Shown here piece after piece: positions 26,282 to 35,051 of a stretch of 64,000 nucleotides of DNA (the stretch's first letter is position 1; each line of letters starts with the position of its first letter). A program made the translations under genes and the position numbers. The notes beneath the pieces are model-generated. The model saw only the letters and a program-made list of their open reading frames with translations, ran no database searches and was not told the origin of the DNA. Source of the DNA: Kamptonema formosum PCC 6407 (GTDB lineage Bacteria; Cyanobacteriota; Cyanobacteriia; Cyanobacteriales; Microcoleaceae); contig NZ_KB235898.1 in assembly GCF_000332155.1 (NCBI RefSeq), positions 205,774-269,773 on the forward strand. The letters run 5' to 3'.

Positions 26282-27160
26282 GTGAACTTCCAATCAGTCA
26301 TTGCCACTTTACATAAATTCTGGAGCGATCGCGGCTGCTTAATCGCGCAACCCTACGACATCGAAAAAGGCGCAGGAACCATGAGCCCTCACACCTTTTT
26401 AAGAGCCATTGGCCCCGAACCTTGGTCAGTCGCCTATGTCGAACCCTGTCGTCGGCCCACAGATGGACGCTATGGCGAAAATCCCAATCGTTTCCAACAT
26501 TACTATCAATATCAAGTCATAATTAAGCCATCTCCTAATAACATTCAGGAAGTCTATCTAGACTCCCTTAGAGCATTAGGAATCCGCCCCGAAGACCACG
26601 ACATCCGCTTTGTTGAAGATAACTGGGAATCTCCGACATTAGGCGCTTGGGGTGTAGGTTGGGAAGTCTGGTTAGATGGCATGGAAATCACCCAATTTAC
26701 ATACTTTCAACAGTGCGGTAGCATTGACTGTCGCCCCGTTTCAATTGAGATTACCTATGGGTTAGAACGGCTCTCTATGTATCTGCAAGAAGTTAATGCT
26801 ATTACAGATATTCAATGGACAGATAGCGTAACTTATGGCGACGTTCACCTTCAGGGAGAAGTCGAACACTGTACCTATAACTTTGAAGCATCGAACCCGG
26901 AATTGCTGTTTACTCTGTTTGGTCTTTACGAGCAAGAAGCAGAACAATTAACGCAGAAAGGGTTAGTTTTACCCAGCCTAGATTACGTGCTAAAATGTTC
27001 TCATACTTTCAATTTACTTGATGCCAGAGGCGTGATTGCCGTCACGGAGCGCACCCGCTATATCGGTAAAATTCGCAATTTGGCACGGCGCGTGGCTCAG
27101 CTTTATTTAGAACAGCGAGAAAAACTAGGTTTTCCCCTGGATAAACTAGCAAAAGTCTAA
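26282..27160 (+). CDS. glyQ: Glycyl-tRNA synthetase alpha subunit
   Basis: The catalytic alpha subunit of the bacterial heterotetrameric glycyl-tRNA synthetase, which activates glycine and charges tRNA-Gly with the GlyS beta subunit. The 292 residues match the family. Strong signatures are [35 protein letters not shown] (given here in part), [18 protein letters not shown] and [14 protein letters not shown] start. glyS is not in the window; the two genes are commonly unlinked in cyanobacteria. Confidence 0.97.
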   Translation: MNFQSVIATLHKFWSDRGCLIAQPYDIEKGAGTMSPHTFLRAIGPEPWSVAYVEPCRRPTDGRYGENPNRFQHYYQYQVIIKPSPNNIQEVYLDSLRALGIRPEDHDIRFVEDNWESPTLGAWGVGWEVWLDGMEITQFTYFQQCGSIDCRPVSIEITYGLERLSMYLQEVNAITDIQWTDSVTYGDVHLQGEVEHCTYNFEASNPELLFTLFGLYEQEAEQLTQKGLVLPSLDYVLKCSHTFNLLDARGVIAVTERTRYIGKIRNLARRVAQLYLEQREKLGFPLDKLAKV

Positions 27161-27209
27161 GCGCTATGCTGTTAACAAAATCCACAATAGTTGCAATAAT
27201 TGTAAGAGC

Positions 27210-28040
27210 ATGACTGAAACATTAACTGACATAGGTCTGCCTACCCAATTTCCAGATCATACTCAATTGCCGGAGTCTGACGGTACTTTTGTGAAAAACT
27301 TTCAAGAGCATCCCCAGAGCATAATTCTCACTGATTCTATCGGCCCTATTTTGCAGCGGCGACATCCCGATGGTAATTACTGCATTGGACAAGATTCTGG
27401 CATTTATTGGCGACAAACTGAACCGCCAGAACAAGGTGCAGAAGCACCTGACTGGTTCTATGTACCGAACGTTTCTGCCCGTCCCGAAAAAGGAAAATAT
27501 CGCCGTTCTTATGTGTTGTGGCGAGAACACTTAGCACCTTTAATTGCTTTGGAATTTGCCAGCGGTAATGGAGAGGAAGAACGCGATGCAACTCCGCTTT
27601 TGATGAGTGATGAAGGGGAGGTGCAAAAACCTGGTAAGTTTTGGGTTTACGAGCAGATAATTCGCATTCCCTACTATGGCATCTATGAAATGAAGAATGA
27701 TAAATTAGAGGTTTATCATCTCGTAGATTTTTCCTATCAAAAGCTAGAGCCAAATGCACGGGGTCACTATCCTATTTCTCCTTTAGAAGTGGAGTTGGGA
27801 CTCTGGCAGGGAAGTTATCAGAATCAAACTCAAATTTGGCTGCGCTGGTGGGATAGTGAGGGGAATTTGTTACTAATTGGTGACGAAAGAGCCGAACTTG
27901 AAAAATATCGGGGAGAACAGGAACGTTTGCGAGCGGAAGAGGAACGTTTGCGAGCGGAAAAGGCGGAGCAAAAAGCAGCGCGACTGGCAGAGCGATTGCG
28001 AGCAATGGGTATCGATCCTGATGCAGAAGATGTTGATTAA
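27210..28040 (+). CDS. Uma2 family protein, large form
   Basis: A 276-residue member of the Uma2 (DUF820) group. The core shows GAEAPDWFYVPNV (Asp), PLIALEFASGNGEEERD (Glu), WVYEQIIRIPYYGIYEM, and WLRWWDSEGNLL before the tail. The C-terminus is a charged coiled coil (ERLRAEEERLRAEKAEQK) ending in AERLRAMGIDPDAED. It is more diverged from the other three Uma2 proteins here, with an acidic insertion after the glutamate strand. ATG start. It lies between glyQ and DUF4079 and ends at a palindromic element. Confidence 0.8.
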   Translation: MTETLTDIGLPTQFPDHTQLPESDGTFVKNFQEHPQSIILTDSIGPILQRRHPDGNYCIGQDSGIYWRQTEPPEQGAEAPDWFYVPNVSARPEKGKYRRSYVLWREHLAPLIALEFASGNGEEERDATPLLMSDEGEVQKPGKFWVYEQIIRIPYYGIYEMKNDKLEVYHLVDFSYQKLEPNARGHYPISPLEVELGLWQGSYQNQTQIWLRWWDSEGNLLLIGDERAELEKYRGEQERLRAEEERLRAEKAEQKAARLAERLRAMGIDPDAEDVD

Positions 28041-28049
28041 AATAAACCA

Positions 28050-28130
28050 TAGGACTTACCTATCAACAACGTAACGCCGCCCTCTGGTCGGTAAGAATAC
28101 CATCCAGAGGCCGACTTTACAAAAGTCCTA
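28050..28130. mobile_element. Nested palindromic element, possible MITE remnant
   Basis: Outer arms TAGGACTT (28050-28057) / AAGTCCTA (28123-28130) and inner arms CCTCTGG (28081-28087) / CCAGAGG (28104-28110). The outer ends match the AGGACTTACGCAC ends of the element at 61730. It begins 10 bases after a Uma2 stop and could also end transcription. Confidence 0.5.
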
Positions 28131-28185
28131 AACTGCTTGAACTAATAGACCATTAGCTGTAAAATATTCCCGAACAGCTAAATTA

Positions 28186-28680
28186 GTGAGTGTCGAGCAA
28201 ATCGTGAATCTGAGTGAACTTTTAGAACCGATAGCCAGCCAGTTCCGCAGTCTAGGAATTCCTGAACCCGTTACCCATTGGGGACATCCTCTCATGATGG
28301 GTATCGTTGTTTTTGTTATGGGTAGTTATGTCGGATTTTCGGGATGGCGAGGAAGATTGGTTGCTGATAAAGATGTGGCGATTAAAAGCCGTTCCGATCA
28401 CCGCAAACTTGCACCTTGGATGTTTTTGTTCATGGCTTTAGGCTATACTGGCGGTTTGCTTTCGCTGGTGATGCAGCATCAGCCAGTAATGGAAAGCCCC
28501 CATTTTTGGACGGGTTCAGTTGTGCTGATTTTACTAGCTATTAATGCCGTGATTTCTTTAACAAATTTCGGCGGAAATCAAGTAACTCTCCGTGCTGTTC
28601 ATGCTTATTTAGGAACTACGGCGCTTGCTCTTATGTTAGTCCATGCAGCATTTGGTTTAAATCTCGGTTTGTCTATTTAG
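28186..28680 (+). CDS. DUF4079 membrane protein
   Basis: A 164-residue integral membrane protein with four hydrophobic helices (about 33-52, 73-95, 105-125, 135-160). Conserved-looking histidines lie in or near helices (WGHPLMMG, DHRKLAPW, ESPHFWTG, RAVHAYLG, LVHAAFG), as in cytochrome b561-like DUF4079 proteins of cyanobacteria and plastids. Haem binding is inference. GTG start at 28186; another GTG lies four bases further on in a different frame. It is followed by a repeat array. Confidence 0.72.
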   Translation: MSVEQIVNLSELLEPIASQFRSLGIPEPVTHWGHPLMMGIVVFVMGSYVGFSGWRGRLVADKDVAIKSRSDHRKLAPWMFLFMALGYTGGLLSLVMQHQPVMESPHFWTGSVVLILLAINAVISLTNFGGNQVTLRAVHAYLGTTALALMLVHAAFGLNLGLSI

Positions 28681-28900
28681 TTTGTTAATTGTTAGTTGTT
28701 GGTTGTTAGTTGTTGGTTGCCGAGTTCAACTAACCACTAACAATTACCAATTACCAAAGAAGGGGCTAGGGGCTAGGGGCTAGAGACTAGGGAAAGAGGA
28801 AGAGAGGAAGAGAGGGGGAGGATGGGGGAGATGGGGGAGATGGGTAATTACCAATTACCAATTACCAATTACCAATTACCAATTACCAATTACCAATTAG
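28681..28900 (-). repeat. Composite heptamer/nonamer repeat, minus orientation, upstream of comEC
   Basis: The GTTAGTTGTTGGTT region (28683-28720) is followed by AGAAGGGG, CTAGGGG heptamers, GGGAAAGAGG units, GGGGGAGATG nonamers and finally about eight AATTACC heptamers (28844-28897). This is the reverse complement of the module order at 19205 and 45541. The array ends three bases before the comEC ATG. Confidence 0.85.
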
Positions 28901-31366
28901 ATGAATCAAACAGTCGGTGTTATTATATGTTTAGCCTACATCTTGGGGTTACTGTTTACAGCAATTCCCTGGGGTGGCTTCTTGATGCTAGCTTGGGGCT
29001 TAGCGGCAACTTTCGCTGTGCCTAAATTATTGCGAAATTATTATCAAAATTCAAGCAAAAAACAAAAAACTAAAGGCAAAACAGATAATCCGCCCTCATT
29101 ATTAATCTTTCCTAAATGGCTGTGGTTGATAGCAGGAATTGTCGGATTTCTAGCTAGCATTTATTTACAAGTGCGATCGCCACAACCTGCAACCGACGAC
29201 ATCAGTAATTTAATTCCTGCTAATGGTAGCGCTGAAGAGGTAGTCGTTACTATTCGCGGTACAGTTGCCAGCACCCCCCGCCTGACTCGCTCCGGGCGAT
29301 CGCAATTCTGGCTAGAAACCACTCAAGTCAGCGAAATCAACGGTAGCAAAGGAGCCGCAGAGGTAAATCGCCCCGCCAGCGGCCAACTCTACGTTACAGT
29401 GCCTTTGCTTCAGACAACAGGCGTTTACCCTGGAGATGCGATCGAAGTCACGGGAGCTCTATACAAACCCCAACCGCCATCGAATCCGGGAGCTTTTGAT
29501 TTTCGAGCATATTTAGCAAGAGAAGGGGCTTTTGCGGGCCTTAAAGGGCGACAAACGATCGCGATCGCACAAACCCAAAGTAAGTGGGGATGGTGGGCTT
29601 TACGGCAGCGAATCGTGCGATCGCAGCTACTCCATCTAGGCGTACCCGAAGGCCCTCTAGTCAGCGCGATCGCCCTCGGCAAACAAGCAGTAGATTTAGC
29701 TTACGACATCCGCGACTATTTCGTACAAGTTGGGTTAGCCCACGCGATCGCCGCCTCTGGTACTCAAGTCTCTATGGTTTTGGCTTTGGTACTGAGTTTA
29801 ACCAGGCGTTTTTCCAAACAAATACAATTTAGTTGTGGTGTTGGCGCTTTACTTTTGTTAGTGGGATTAACAGGCTTAGAACCTTCAGTAAGTCGTGCTG
29901 CTTTAATGGGTTTTGGAACTTTATTAGCCTTGGTAATTCAAAGGCAAGTAAAACCCATCGGTTTGTTATTATTAGCTGCTACAATTTTACTATTAATCAA
30001 TCCGCTCTGGATTTGGGATTTAGGCTTTCAACTAAGTTTTTTAGCAACCTTGGGATTATTAGTTACTGCTCCGGCAATCATGAAATGGTTGGATTGGCTA
30101 CCGCCTGCTATCGCTTCTATAATTGCCGTTCCTATCGCCTGCTCAATTTGGGTATTACCCCTACAACTTTATATTTTTAATGTTGTATCACCTTACAGCA
30201 TTTTAGTCAATATTATTGCCGCTCCTTTGCTGTGGATAGTTAGTATTGGCGGCATGATTAGCGCTTTAGCCGCATTAATTTGGCCGCCAGCCGGAAGTGC
30301 TTTAGCTTCATTGCTGCACTATCCAGCTAAAGGGTTAATTGAGGTTGCTCAATATTTCTCCCAATTACCCGGAAACTCGGTAGCAGTAGGCACTCTGTCA
30401 GAATTACAGTTGATAGCACTCTATGGAATAATAGGCTTAGTTTGGTTTTTTGGAAGCAGGAAAGAAGCAGAAAAGAAGCAGGAAAAAGGAAGAAGGAAGA
30501 AGAGAAGAGGAAAGAAGGAAGAAGAAGAGAAAATCTCCCCCGCTCCCCCGCTCCCCCGCTCCCCCGCTCCCCTGCTTCTACCTTTGGCTATCCTGGCGGC
30601 TATTGGGATAGTAATTCTTCCTACTTGGCAAACTCAGGCATCTCTATTTCAAGCAACAGTGTTAGCGACATCTGGAGAACCTGTTTTAGTGATTCAAGAT
30701 CGGGGACAAGTCACCCTAATTAACAGCGGTGATGAAAATACAGTAAGATTTACATTGCTGCCATTTTTGCAGCAACAAGGTATTAATCAAGTTAATTTCG
30801 CGATCGCAGCTAATTCCCATTTAGGTTTGAGCAGCGGTTGGTCAAAATTAATCGAACGTTTGCCGATTAAAACATTTTATGATAATCCAGCTCCCCAAGA
30901 AACTTATTACACAACTAATCAGCCATTTCTGAGTGCTATACAAAATCGTCAAGGAGTTTACTTACCTTTACAAATTAATCATAAAATTAACATCGGTTCC
31001 GCAGAATTGCAGTTACTCAATGCTGAAGCACCCGTGATAGAATTAGTAATTAATGGACAAACGTGGTTATTAGTAGGAGACATCGAGGCCGAACCTCAAA
31101 AAAGATTAGTTGCAACCGGAAACTTAAAGCCAGCTCAAGTGCTTTGGTGGTCGGGAGAAACGCTGACTGCTGAGTTATTGCAGGCGATAAAACCGCAAGT
31201 TGCGATCGCATCCGCCAATTCCCTCGATTCAGACGCAGCAACACGGTTACACCAAGCTAATACCAAAATATTCTGGACAGGACGAGATGGTGCTCTCGTT
31301 TGGACACCAGCACAGGGTTTTAAGACTACCTTGGACTCTGACGGCGCAGACGCATCCTTACTTTGA
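28901..31366 (+). CDS. comEC: ComEC/Rec2 DNA-uptake channel protein
   Basis: The inner-membrane channel of natural transformation that passes single-stranded DNA into the cytoplasm. The 821 residues have N-terminal helices, an OB-like soluble domain (~105-230, VVVTIRGTVASTPRLT), the competence membrane domain (~255-510, with GLAHAIAASGTQVSM and SRAALMGFGTLLALV), and a C-terminal metallo-beta-lactamase-like domain (~590-810). That last domain lacks the HxHxDH metal motif (INSGDE and AANSHLGLSSG stand in its place). Residues ~516-563 are a repeat-derived K/E-rich and PAPPLPRSP insertion. The ATG directly follows a heptamer array; no Shine-Dalgarno is visible. Confidence 0.93.
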   Translation: MNQTVGVIICLAYILGLLFTAIPWGGFLMLAWGLAATFAVPKLLRNYYQNSSKKQKTKGKTDNPPSLLIFPKWLWLIAGIVGFLASIYLQVRSPQPATDDISNLIPANGSAEEVVVTIRGTVASTPRLTRSGRSQFWLETTQVSEINGSKGAAEVNRPASGQLYVTVPLLQTTGVYPGDAIEVTGALYKPQPPSNPGAFDFRAYLAREGAFAGLKGRQTIAIAQTQSKWGWWALRQRIVRSQLLHLGVPEGPLVSAIALGKQAVDLAYDIRDYFVQVGLAHAIAASGTQVSMVLALVLSLTRRFSKQIQFSCGVGALLLLVGLTGLEPSVSRAALMGFGTLLALVIQRQVKPIGLLLLAATILLLINPLWIWDLGFQLSFLATLGLLVTAPAIMKWLDWLPPAIASIIAVPIACSIWVLPLQLYIFNVVSPYSILVNIIAAPLLWIVSIGGMISALAALIWPPAGSALASLLHYPAKGLIEVAQYFSQLPGNSVAVGTLSELQLIALYGIIGLVWFFGSRKEAEKKQEKGRRKKRRGKKEEEEKISPAPPLPRSPAPLLLPLAILAAIGIVILPTWQTQASLFQATVLATSGEPVLVIQDRGQVTLINSGDENTVRFTLLPFLQQQGINQVNFAIAANSHLGLSSGWSKLIERLPIKTFYDNPAPQETYYTTNQPFLSAIQNRQGVYLPLQINHKINIGSAELQLLNAEAPVIELVINGQTWLLVGDIEAEPQKRLVATGNLKPAQVLWWSGETLTAELLQAIKPQVAIASANSLDSDAATRLHQANTKIFWTGRDGALVWTPAQGFKTTLDSDGADASLL
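30449..30590. repeat. Purine tract plus CTCCCCCG repeats inside comEC
   Basis: 30481-30532 is an unbroken purine run on the plus strand. It is followed by four CTCCCCCG units (30533-30575). Both are modules of the intergenic composite repeats. They encode the low-complexity linker between the membrane and lactamase-like domains of ComEC. Confidence 0.8.
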
Positions 31367-31510
31367 GCAAGGGATTAGGAAGTTAACTTAAGTCTGTCCA
31401 GACCAGGATTAATCCCGTTTTTCCCAGAATATTTACAAAAAGATTTGCAAATTGCCTGCAATAGGGGTATAATAGTTTACGATATTATAAATTAAGAGTT
31501 CAAAAGCCTT

Positions 31511-31595
31511 GGAGAGGTGGCAGAGCGGTTGAATGCGGTAGACTCGAAATCTACTTTAGGGCGACCTAACGTGGGTTCAAATCCCACCCTCTCCG
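31511..31595 (+). tRNA. tRNA-Ser (anticodon CGA)
   Basis: 85 bases with acceptor arms GGAGAGG / CCTCTCC and discriminator G. The anticodon stem GTAGA/TCTAC has anticodon CGA at 31545-31547 (reads UCG). A class II variable arm TTAGG-GCGA-CCTAA and T-arm GTGGG/CCCAC with TTCAAAT loop are present. CCA is not encoded. All arms pair, so the call is firm. Confidence 0.97.
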
Positions 31596-31619
31596 TTCAA
31601 TTCAAACTAATAGTTAGAG

Positions 31620-31659
31620 AAGATATAACAAGTTATCTTAGGTTGTTTTGTTATATCTT
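31620..31659 (+). terminator. 12-bp hairpin after tRNA-Ser
   Basis: Perfect arms AAGATATAACAA (31620-31631) and TTGTTATATCTT (31648-31659) with a 16-base loop, 24 bases after the tRNA. It is AT-rich without a T-run, so termination is likely but not certain. Confidence 0.55.
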
Positions 31660-31894
31660 ATGGGGAAAATTGGTGAAGAATTGGGGAAGATTAACAATGC
31701 GATCGGCTACGTACTTGCGATCGCTATATGTTCGGGTATCAGGAGCTAGAGGGGCATCGCGATCGCAAACTATCAGCCTCAAATACTTGGCTACCTTGAT
31801 AACGGTTGAGGCGCTGCCAGGTAACAAACGAGCGATCGCAAAGTTAGCAAATTATCGTTTGATGTCTCGCAACTCAAGAGTAAAGGAGAAAACC

Positions 31895-32551
31895 ATGATT
31901 CAATCCCAAACCATAACCAAAACAATCACGTTTGATGAGTTCGTTGCTTGGTATCCAGAGAACTCTACCCACAAATACGAATTACGCAATGGAGTAATTG
32001 TTGAAATGCCTTTAGGAACTGGCGACCATTCCGACGTTACAGGTTTCCTCTCCGGTGAAATCAATTTTGAAATCAGGCGACTGCAATTGCCTTATTCCAT
32101 TCCCGGTGACTGCCTACTTAAACCAGACCGCAACGAATCAGGTTATCAGCCCGATGTAATTGTCCTAGACCGAGCGCAACTCGCAAACGAACCGCGTTGG
32201 AAAAAAGAATCCATCATCACGATGGGGGCGACCGTGCGACTAGCTGTAGAGGTCGTAAGCACCAATTGGCAAGATGATTATCTGATGAAAGCGGGGGAGT
32301 ACGAACTCGTTGGCATTCCCGAATACTGGATTGTTGACTATCTTGGCTTAGGTGGCAGACGGTTTATCGGCAATCCCAAACAACCCACTTTCTCAGTTTG
32401 CCAACTGGTTGATGGGGAGTATCAGGTCAAACAGTTTAGAGGTGATGACCGGATTGAATCGGCTGCATTTCCAGAATTGCAACTAACAGCAGAACAGATT
32501 TTTTGCGCCGGTTTGCCCCAAAAGGTTGATGGAGTAAAAGAGAAATCTTAA
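31895..32551 (+). CDS. Uma2 family putative endonuclease
   Basis: A 218-residue Uma2 (DUF820) protein of standard size without a coiled-coil tail. Signatures: TFDEFVAWYPEN, KYELRNGVIVEMPLGTGDHS, GYQPDVIVLD (Asp), RLAVEVVSTNWQDDYLMKAGEYE (Glu...Lys; given here in part) and PEYWIVDYLGLGG. The PD-(D/E)xK-type residues are in place. The frame is open upstream through the tRNA gene to 31517, but ATG 31895 has AAAGGAGAAA just upstream and begins the conserved part. An IS5-like transposase remnant follows directly after the stop. Confidence 0.88.
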   Translation: MIQSQTITKTITFDEFVAWYPENSTHKYELRNGVIVEMPLGTGDHSDVTGFLSGEINFEIRRLQLPYSIPGDCLLKPDRNESGYQPDVIVLDRAQLANEPRWKKESIITMGATVRLAVEVVSTNWQDDYLMKAGEYELVGIPEYWIVDYLGLGGRRFIGNPKQPTFSVCQLVDGEYQVKQFRGDDRIESAAFPELQLTAEQIFCAGLPQKVDGVKEKS

Positions 32552-32764
32552 ATGGGATATTTTATCAACTCAAGAACGGTGGTAAAATCAGGATTTGTGC
32601 CTATCAAAGCTCGTTGGGTTATTGAAAGGTCAAATTCTTGGGTAGAAAGATGTAAAAGTTTAGTTAAAAATTTTGAGAGAAGTCTTGAAAATGCGACAAC
32701 GAAGCTCAATCTTTGTTTTGTCAGACTTATGCTAAAAAGACTAGCGATCGCAGCAAGCACATAG
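32552..32764 (+). pseudogene. IS5-family transposase C-terminal remnant
   Basis: Seventy codons resembling the C-terminal end of IS5-type DDE transposases: IKARWVIERSNSWVERC (the R-W/V-V-E-R-T/S region carrying the catalytic Glu), NFERSLENATTKLNL and CFVRLMLKRLA. The catalytic aspartates and the rest of the enzyme are missing. It is in the same frame as the preceding Uma2 gene, separated only by its stop codon. No intact terminal repeat is seen. Confidence 0.75.
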
Positions 32765-32933
32765 ATCCCAAATGGGTTCTATAGTCCTTTTCTATTTTAA
32801 GAGATTTTCAGAGCTTTTCAGAAGATTGTTGATTATTCCCCCTAGGATAGGCGCTTTCTACTTACCTGAGTATCTTATCTCTCTTTCTACCTGCCATCTG
32901 CTCTAGTTTCTGTTGGTATAACTTACGAATTTC

Positions 32934-32974
32934 GTATGTTGTTGCCCTTTAGCAAAGACAGGGAAACAACATAC
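32934..32974 (-). terminator. Hairpin at the 3' end of the UbiB-like gene
   Basis: GTATGTTGTT (32934-32943) and AACAACATAC (32965-32974), with an inner CCCT/AGGG pair, form a strong stem 18 bases past the stop of the minus-strand kinase-like gene. Confidence 0.6.
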
Positions 32975-32991
32975 AAAATACTCGGTATCAA

Positions 32992-34647
32992 TTATCCCCT
33001 TAAACGCCCAGACCTGATCGTACTAATCATTAACCACAACCCGAAAAAACTAGCCGCTGCAAATAAAGAATTGCTGAGGAAAGATAGCTCAGGTGTCTGA
33101 GCATTAGCAGAAATAATTGCCGCTCCTACAATCAGCGAAGCCACCACAATACTAAAAGAAAGCCGATTTGCAGAATCCCCCAAAGTACGACGCAAAGGTT
33201 CAATATCTTTTAGAGTTAAATTCCACTTCAAAGTTTCCGAAGTAACTCGATCTAAAAGCACTTCCAACTGCCGGGGAGATTGCAAAGACAGACTCTTAAC
33301 ATCCAAGGCAGTTCTTAACAGCGCTTGCGTAGGGTCATCTCCAAATAACTGACGACGAAATAAGTCCGTCATCAATGGTTTAATCTGCTCTAACAAGTTA
33401 AGTCTGGGATCGAAAGTACGAGCTACCCCTTCCAAATTAGCTAGAGTTTTGGCATACAAACCCAAATTACTTGGCAACCTAATTTTATTGTTCCGCGAGA
33501 CTTGCATCATCTCATAGAAAACTTCAGAAAAGTTGATTTGTGACAAGCTCAAATTGTAATATTTTCGTAGCATTCGAGCATAGTCATTCTCTAGCTGAGC
33601 TAAATTTGCAGGCTGAGCAGATTCCGCCATCTGCAACGTTAATTGACTGCAACGTTGAGCATCTAAATCAACAATTGCTAATAGCATTTCTGTCAAACTT
33701 CGCTGGGTGCGCGGGTCAAGGCGACCAATCATACCGCAGTCCAAAAGTGCTAATCGTCCGTCTTTGAGATAGAATAAATTACCTGGATGGGGATCGGCAT
33801 GAAAGAAGCCATCGATATAAAATTGCTGAAAGAAGGCTCGGCATAAAAGAGTAGTTATTGCTTGGCGTTCAGCTTCGATATCTCCACCGTATCGAGGGCA
33901 TTTTAAATCGCCCAATAGAATCGGCACGCCGTCGAGCCATTCCATCACCATCAATTTTTTTGTAGTCAACTGCCACTCAATTTTGGGCACGACAATTTGT
34001 TTACTATCAAACCAGCGACTTGTAGATAAATTGCGCCTCAGTTCGTCAGTGTAAGTAGCTTCTTGAATAAAGTCGAGTTCGGCCCTCAAGGCAGTACCAA
34101 ATTCATCAGCTAAGGCGACAATATCGTACTGTTCGCCAAAGTCTGTGAGCATGACAAGTTCCGCCAAACTTGTGAGTACGGCGATATCTTGCTCAATGAC
34201 GATTTCAATACCGGGGCGTTGCACTTTAAGAGCAACTTCACGACCATCTTTAAGGGTAGCGCGGTGAGTTTGAGCAATGGAACCGGCTGCGACTGCAAGG
34301 GTGTTAATTTTGGCAAAGGTATCTTCAAGAGGTTGTTTGAGTTCTTTACGGATGATGGTTTCTACTTCTGGCCAAGCTACGGGCGGCACTTCAGCTTGTA
34401 AGCTGGAAAGAGTTTCGATATATTCGGCTGGTAAAAGGTCGGGACGAGTGCTGAGTAACTGTCCCAATTTGACGTACACGGGGCCTAAATCTACGAGGAT
34501 ATTGCGAAGCACTGCTGGAGTTGGCAGAGTGGGTACGTCGGTTTTGCTGCCAGTTAGGAGTCGTTTCATGTAGTCCCAACCGTTGCGGAAGACGACTTCG
34601 AGGATTTCTCCTTGGCGCGAACTGTTTTGAACAAGGCTGGAAAACAC
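32992..34647 (-). CDS. ABC1/UbiB (AarF) family atypical kinase-like protein
   Basis: A 551-residue member of the ABC1/ADCK/UbiB family, which supports isoprenoid quinone metabolism in bacteria and plastids. The diagnostic KxGQ motif is KLGQLLSTRPDLLP (~residue 61). The alanine-rich loop AAGSIAQTH replaces the usual glycine-rich loop, the nucleotide lysine is in VALKVQRPG, HADPHPGN is the catalytic loop, and LLDCGMIGRL takes the place of DFG. Two membrane helices end the protein (~500-520, 525-545). ATG start. A role in plastoquinone or tocopherol metabolism is inference. Confidence 0.92.
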   Translation of the reverse strand: MFSSLVQNSSRQGEILEVVFRNGWDYMKRLLTGSKTDVPTLPTPAVLRNILVDLGPVYVKLGQLLSTRPDLLPAEYIETLSSLQAEVPPVAWPEVETIIRKELKQPLEDTFAKINTLAVAAGSIAQTHRATLKDGREVALKVQRPGIEIVIEQDIAVLTSLAELVMLTDFGEQYDIVALADEFGTALRAELDFIQEATYTDELRRNLSTSRWFDSKQIVVPKIEWQLTTKKLMVMEWLDGVPILLGDLKCPRYGGDIEAERQAITTLLCRAFFQQFYIDGFFHADPHPGNLFYLKDGRLALLDCGMIGRLDPRTQRSLTEMLLAIVDLDAQRCSQLTLQMAESAQPANLAQLENDYARMLRKYYNLSLSQINFSEVFYEMMQVSRNNKIRLPSNLGLYAKTLANLEGVARTFDPRLNLLEQIKPLMTDLFRRQLFGDDPTQALLRTALDVKSLSLQSPRQLEVLLDRVTSETLKWNLTLKDIEPLRRTLGDSANRLSFSIVVASLIVGAAIISANAQTPELSFLSNSLFAAASFFGLWLMISTIRSGRLRG

Positions 34648-34736
34648 GGTGCCTCCGAATTTGTCGGGTTAAGCTATATCTACAAGATAGCGTTGGCAAG
34701 CAAACTGACCAGTACCTTAAGGAATAACTACTTTGT

Positions 34737-34975
34737 AGAAGAAGGGGCTAGGGGTTAGGGGCTAGGGGCTAGGGAAAGAGGGAAAGAGGGGAAGATGGGG
34801 GAGATGGGGAGGATGGGGGAGATGGGGAGGATGGGGAGGATGGGGGAGATGGGGAGGATGGGGAAGAAGGGGAGAAGGGAATAGAATCAATGGTTTCATG
34901 AATTTAGAATATCTCACCAATTCAAAAATTTTTAATTTTTAATTTTTAATTTTTAATTTTTAATTTTTAATGCGG
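34737..34975 (-). repeat. Composite repeat plus TTTTTAA heptamers upstream of hemE
   Basis: AGAAGGGG, CTAGGGG heptamers, GGGAAAGAGG, then about nine GGGGAGGATG/GGGGGAGATG units (34794-34865), in the same reversed order as at 28756. After a unique spacer, six to seven TTTTTAA heptamers occupy 34928-34972. The gap 34648-35051 holds no gene. Confidence 0.85.
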
Positions 34976-35051
34976 TTTGCATGAAAAAGGGGAATCTGGG
35001 GATGGTAAGCTATCAACAACCTTTAAATATGTAGTTCAGAGTAAAGTAGAG

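Noticed and set aside
31680-31870. Minus-strand open stretch between tRNA-Ser and Uma2, rich in HIP1 sites
   Set aside because: The reading depends on repeated GCGATCGC octamers, no start codon or family pattern was found.
31517-31894. N-terminal extension of the Uma2 reading frame through tRNA-Ser
   Set aside because: The open frame covers the tRNA gene and the DNA after it; the ribosome binding site and the conserved Uma2 sequence begin at ATG 31895.
32548-32760. Minus-strand 70-codon frame opposite the IS5-like remnant
   Set aside because: The plus-strand reading carries the transposase pattern; the opposite frame is its shadow.
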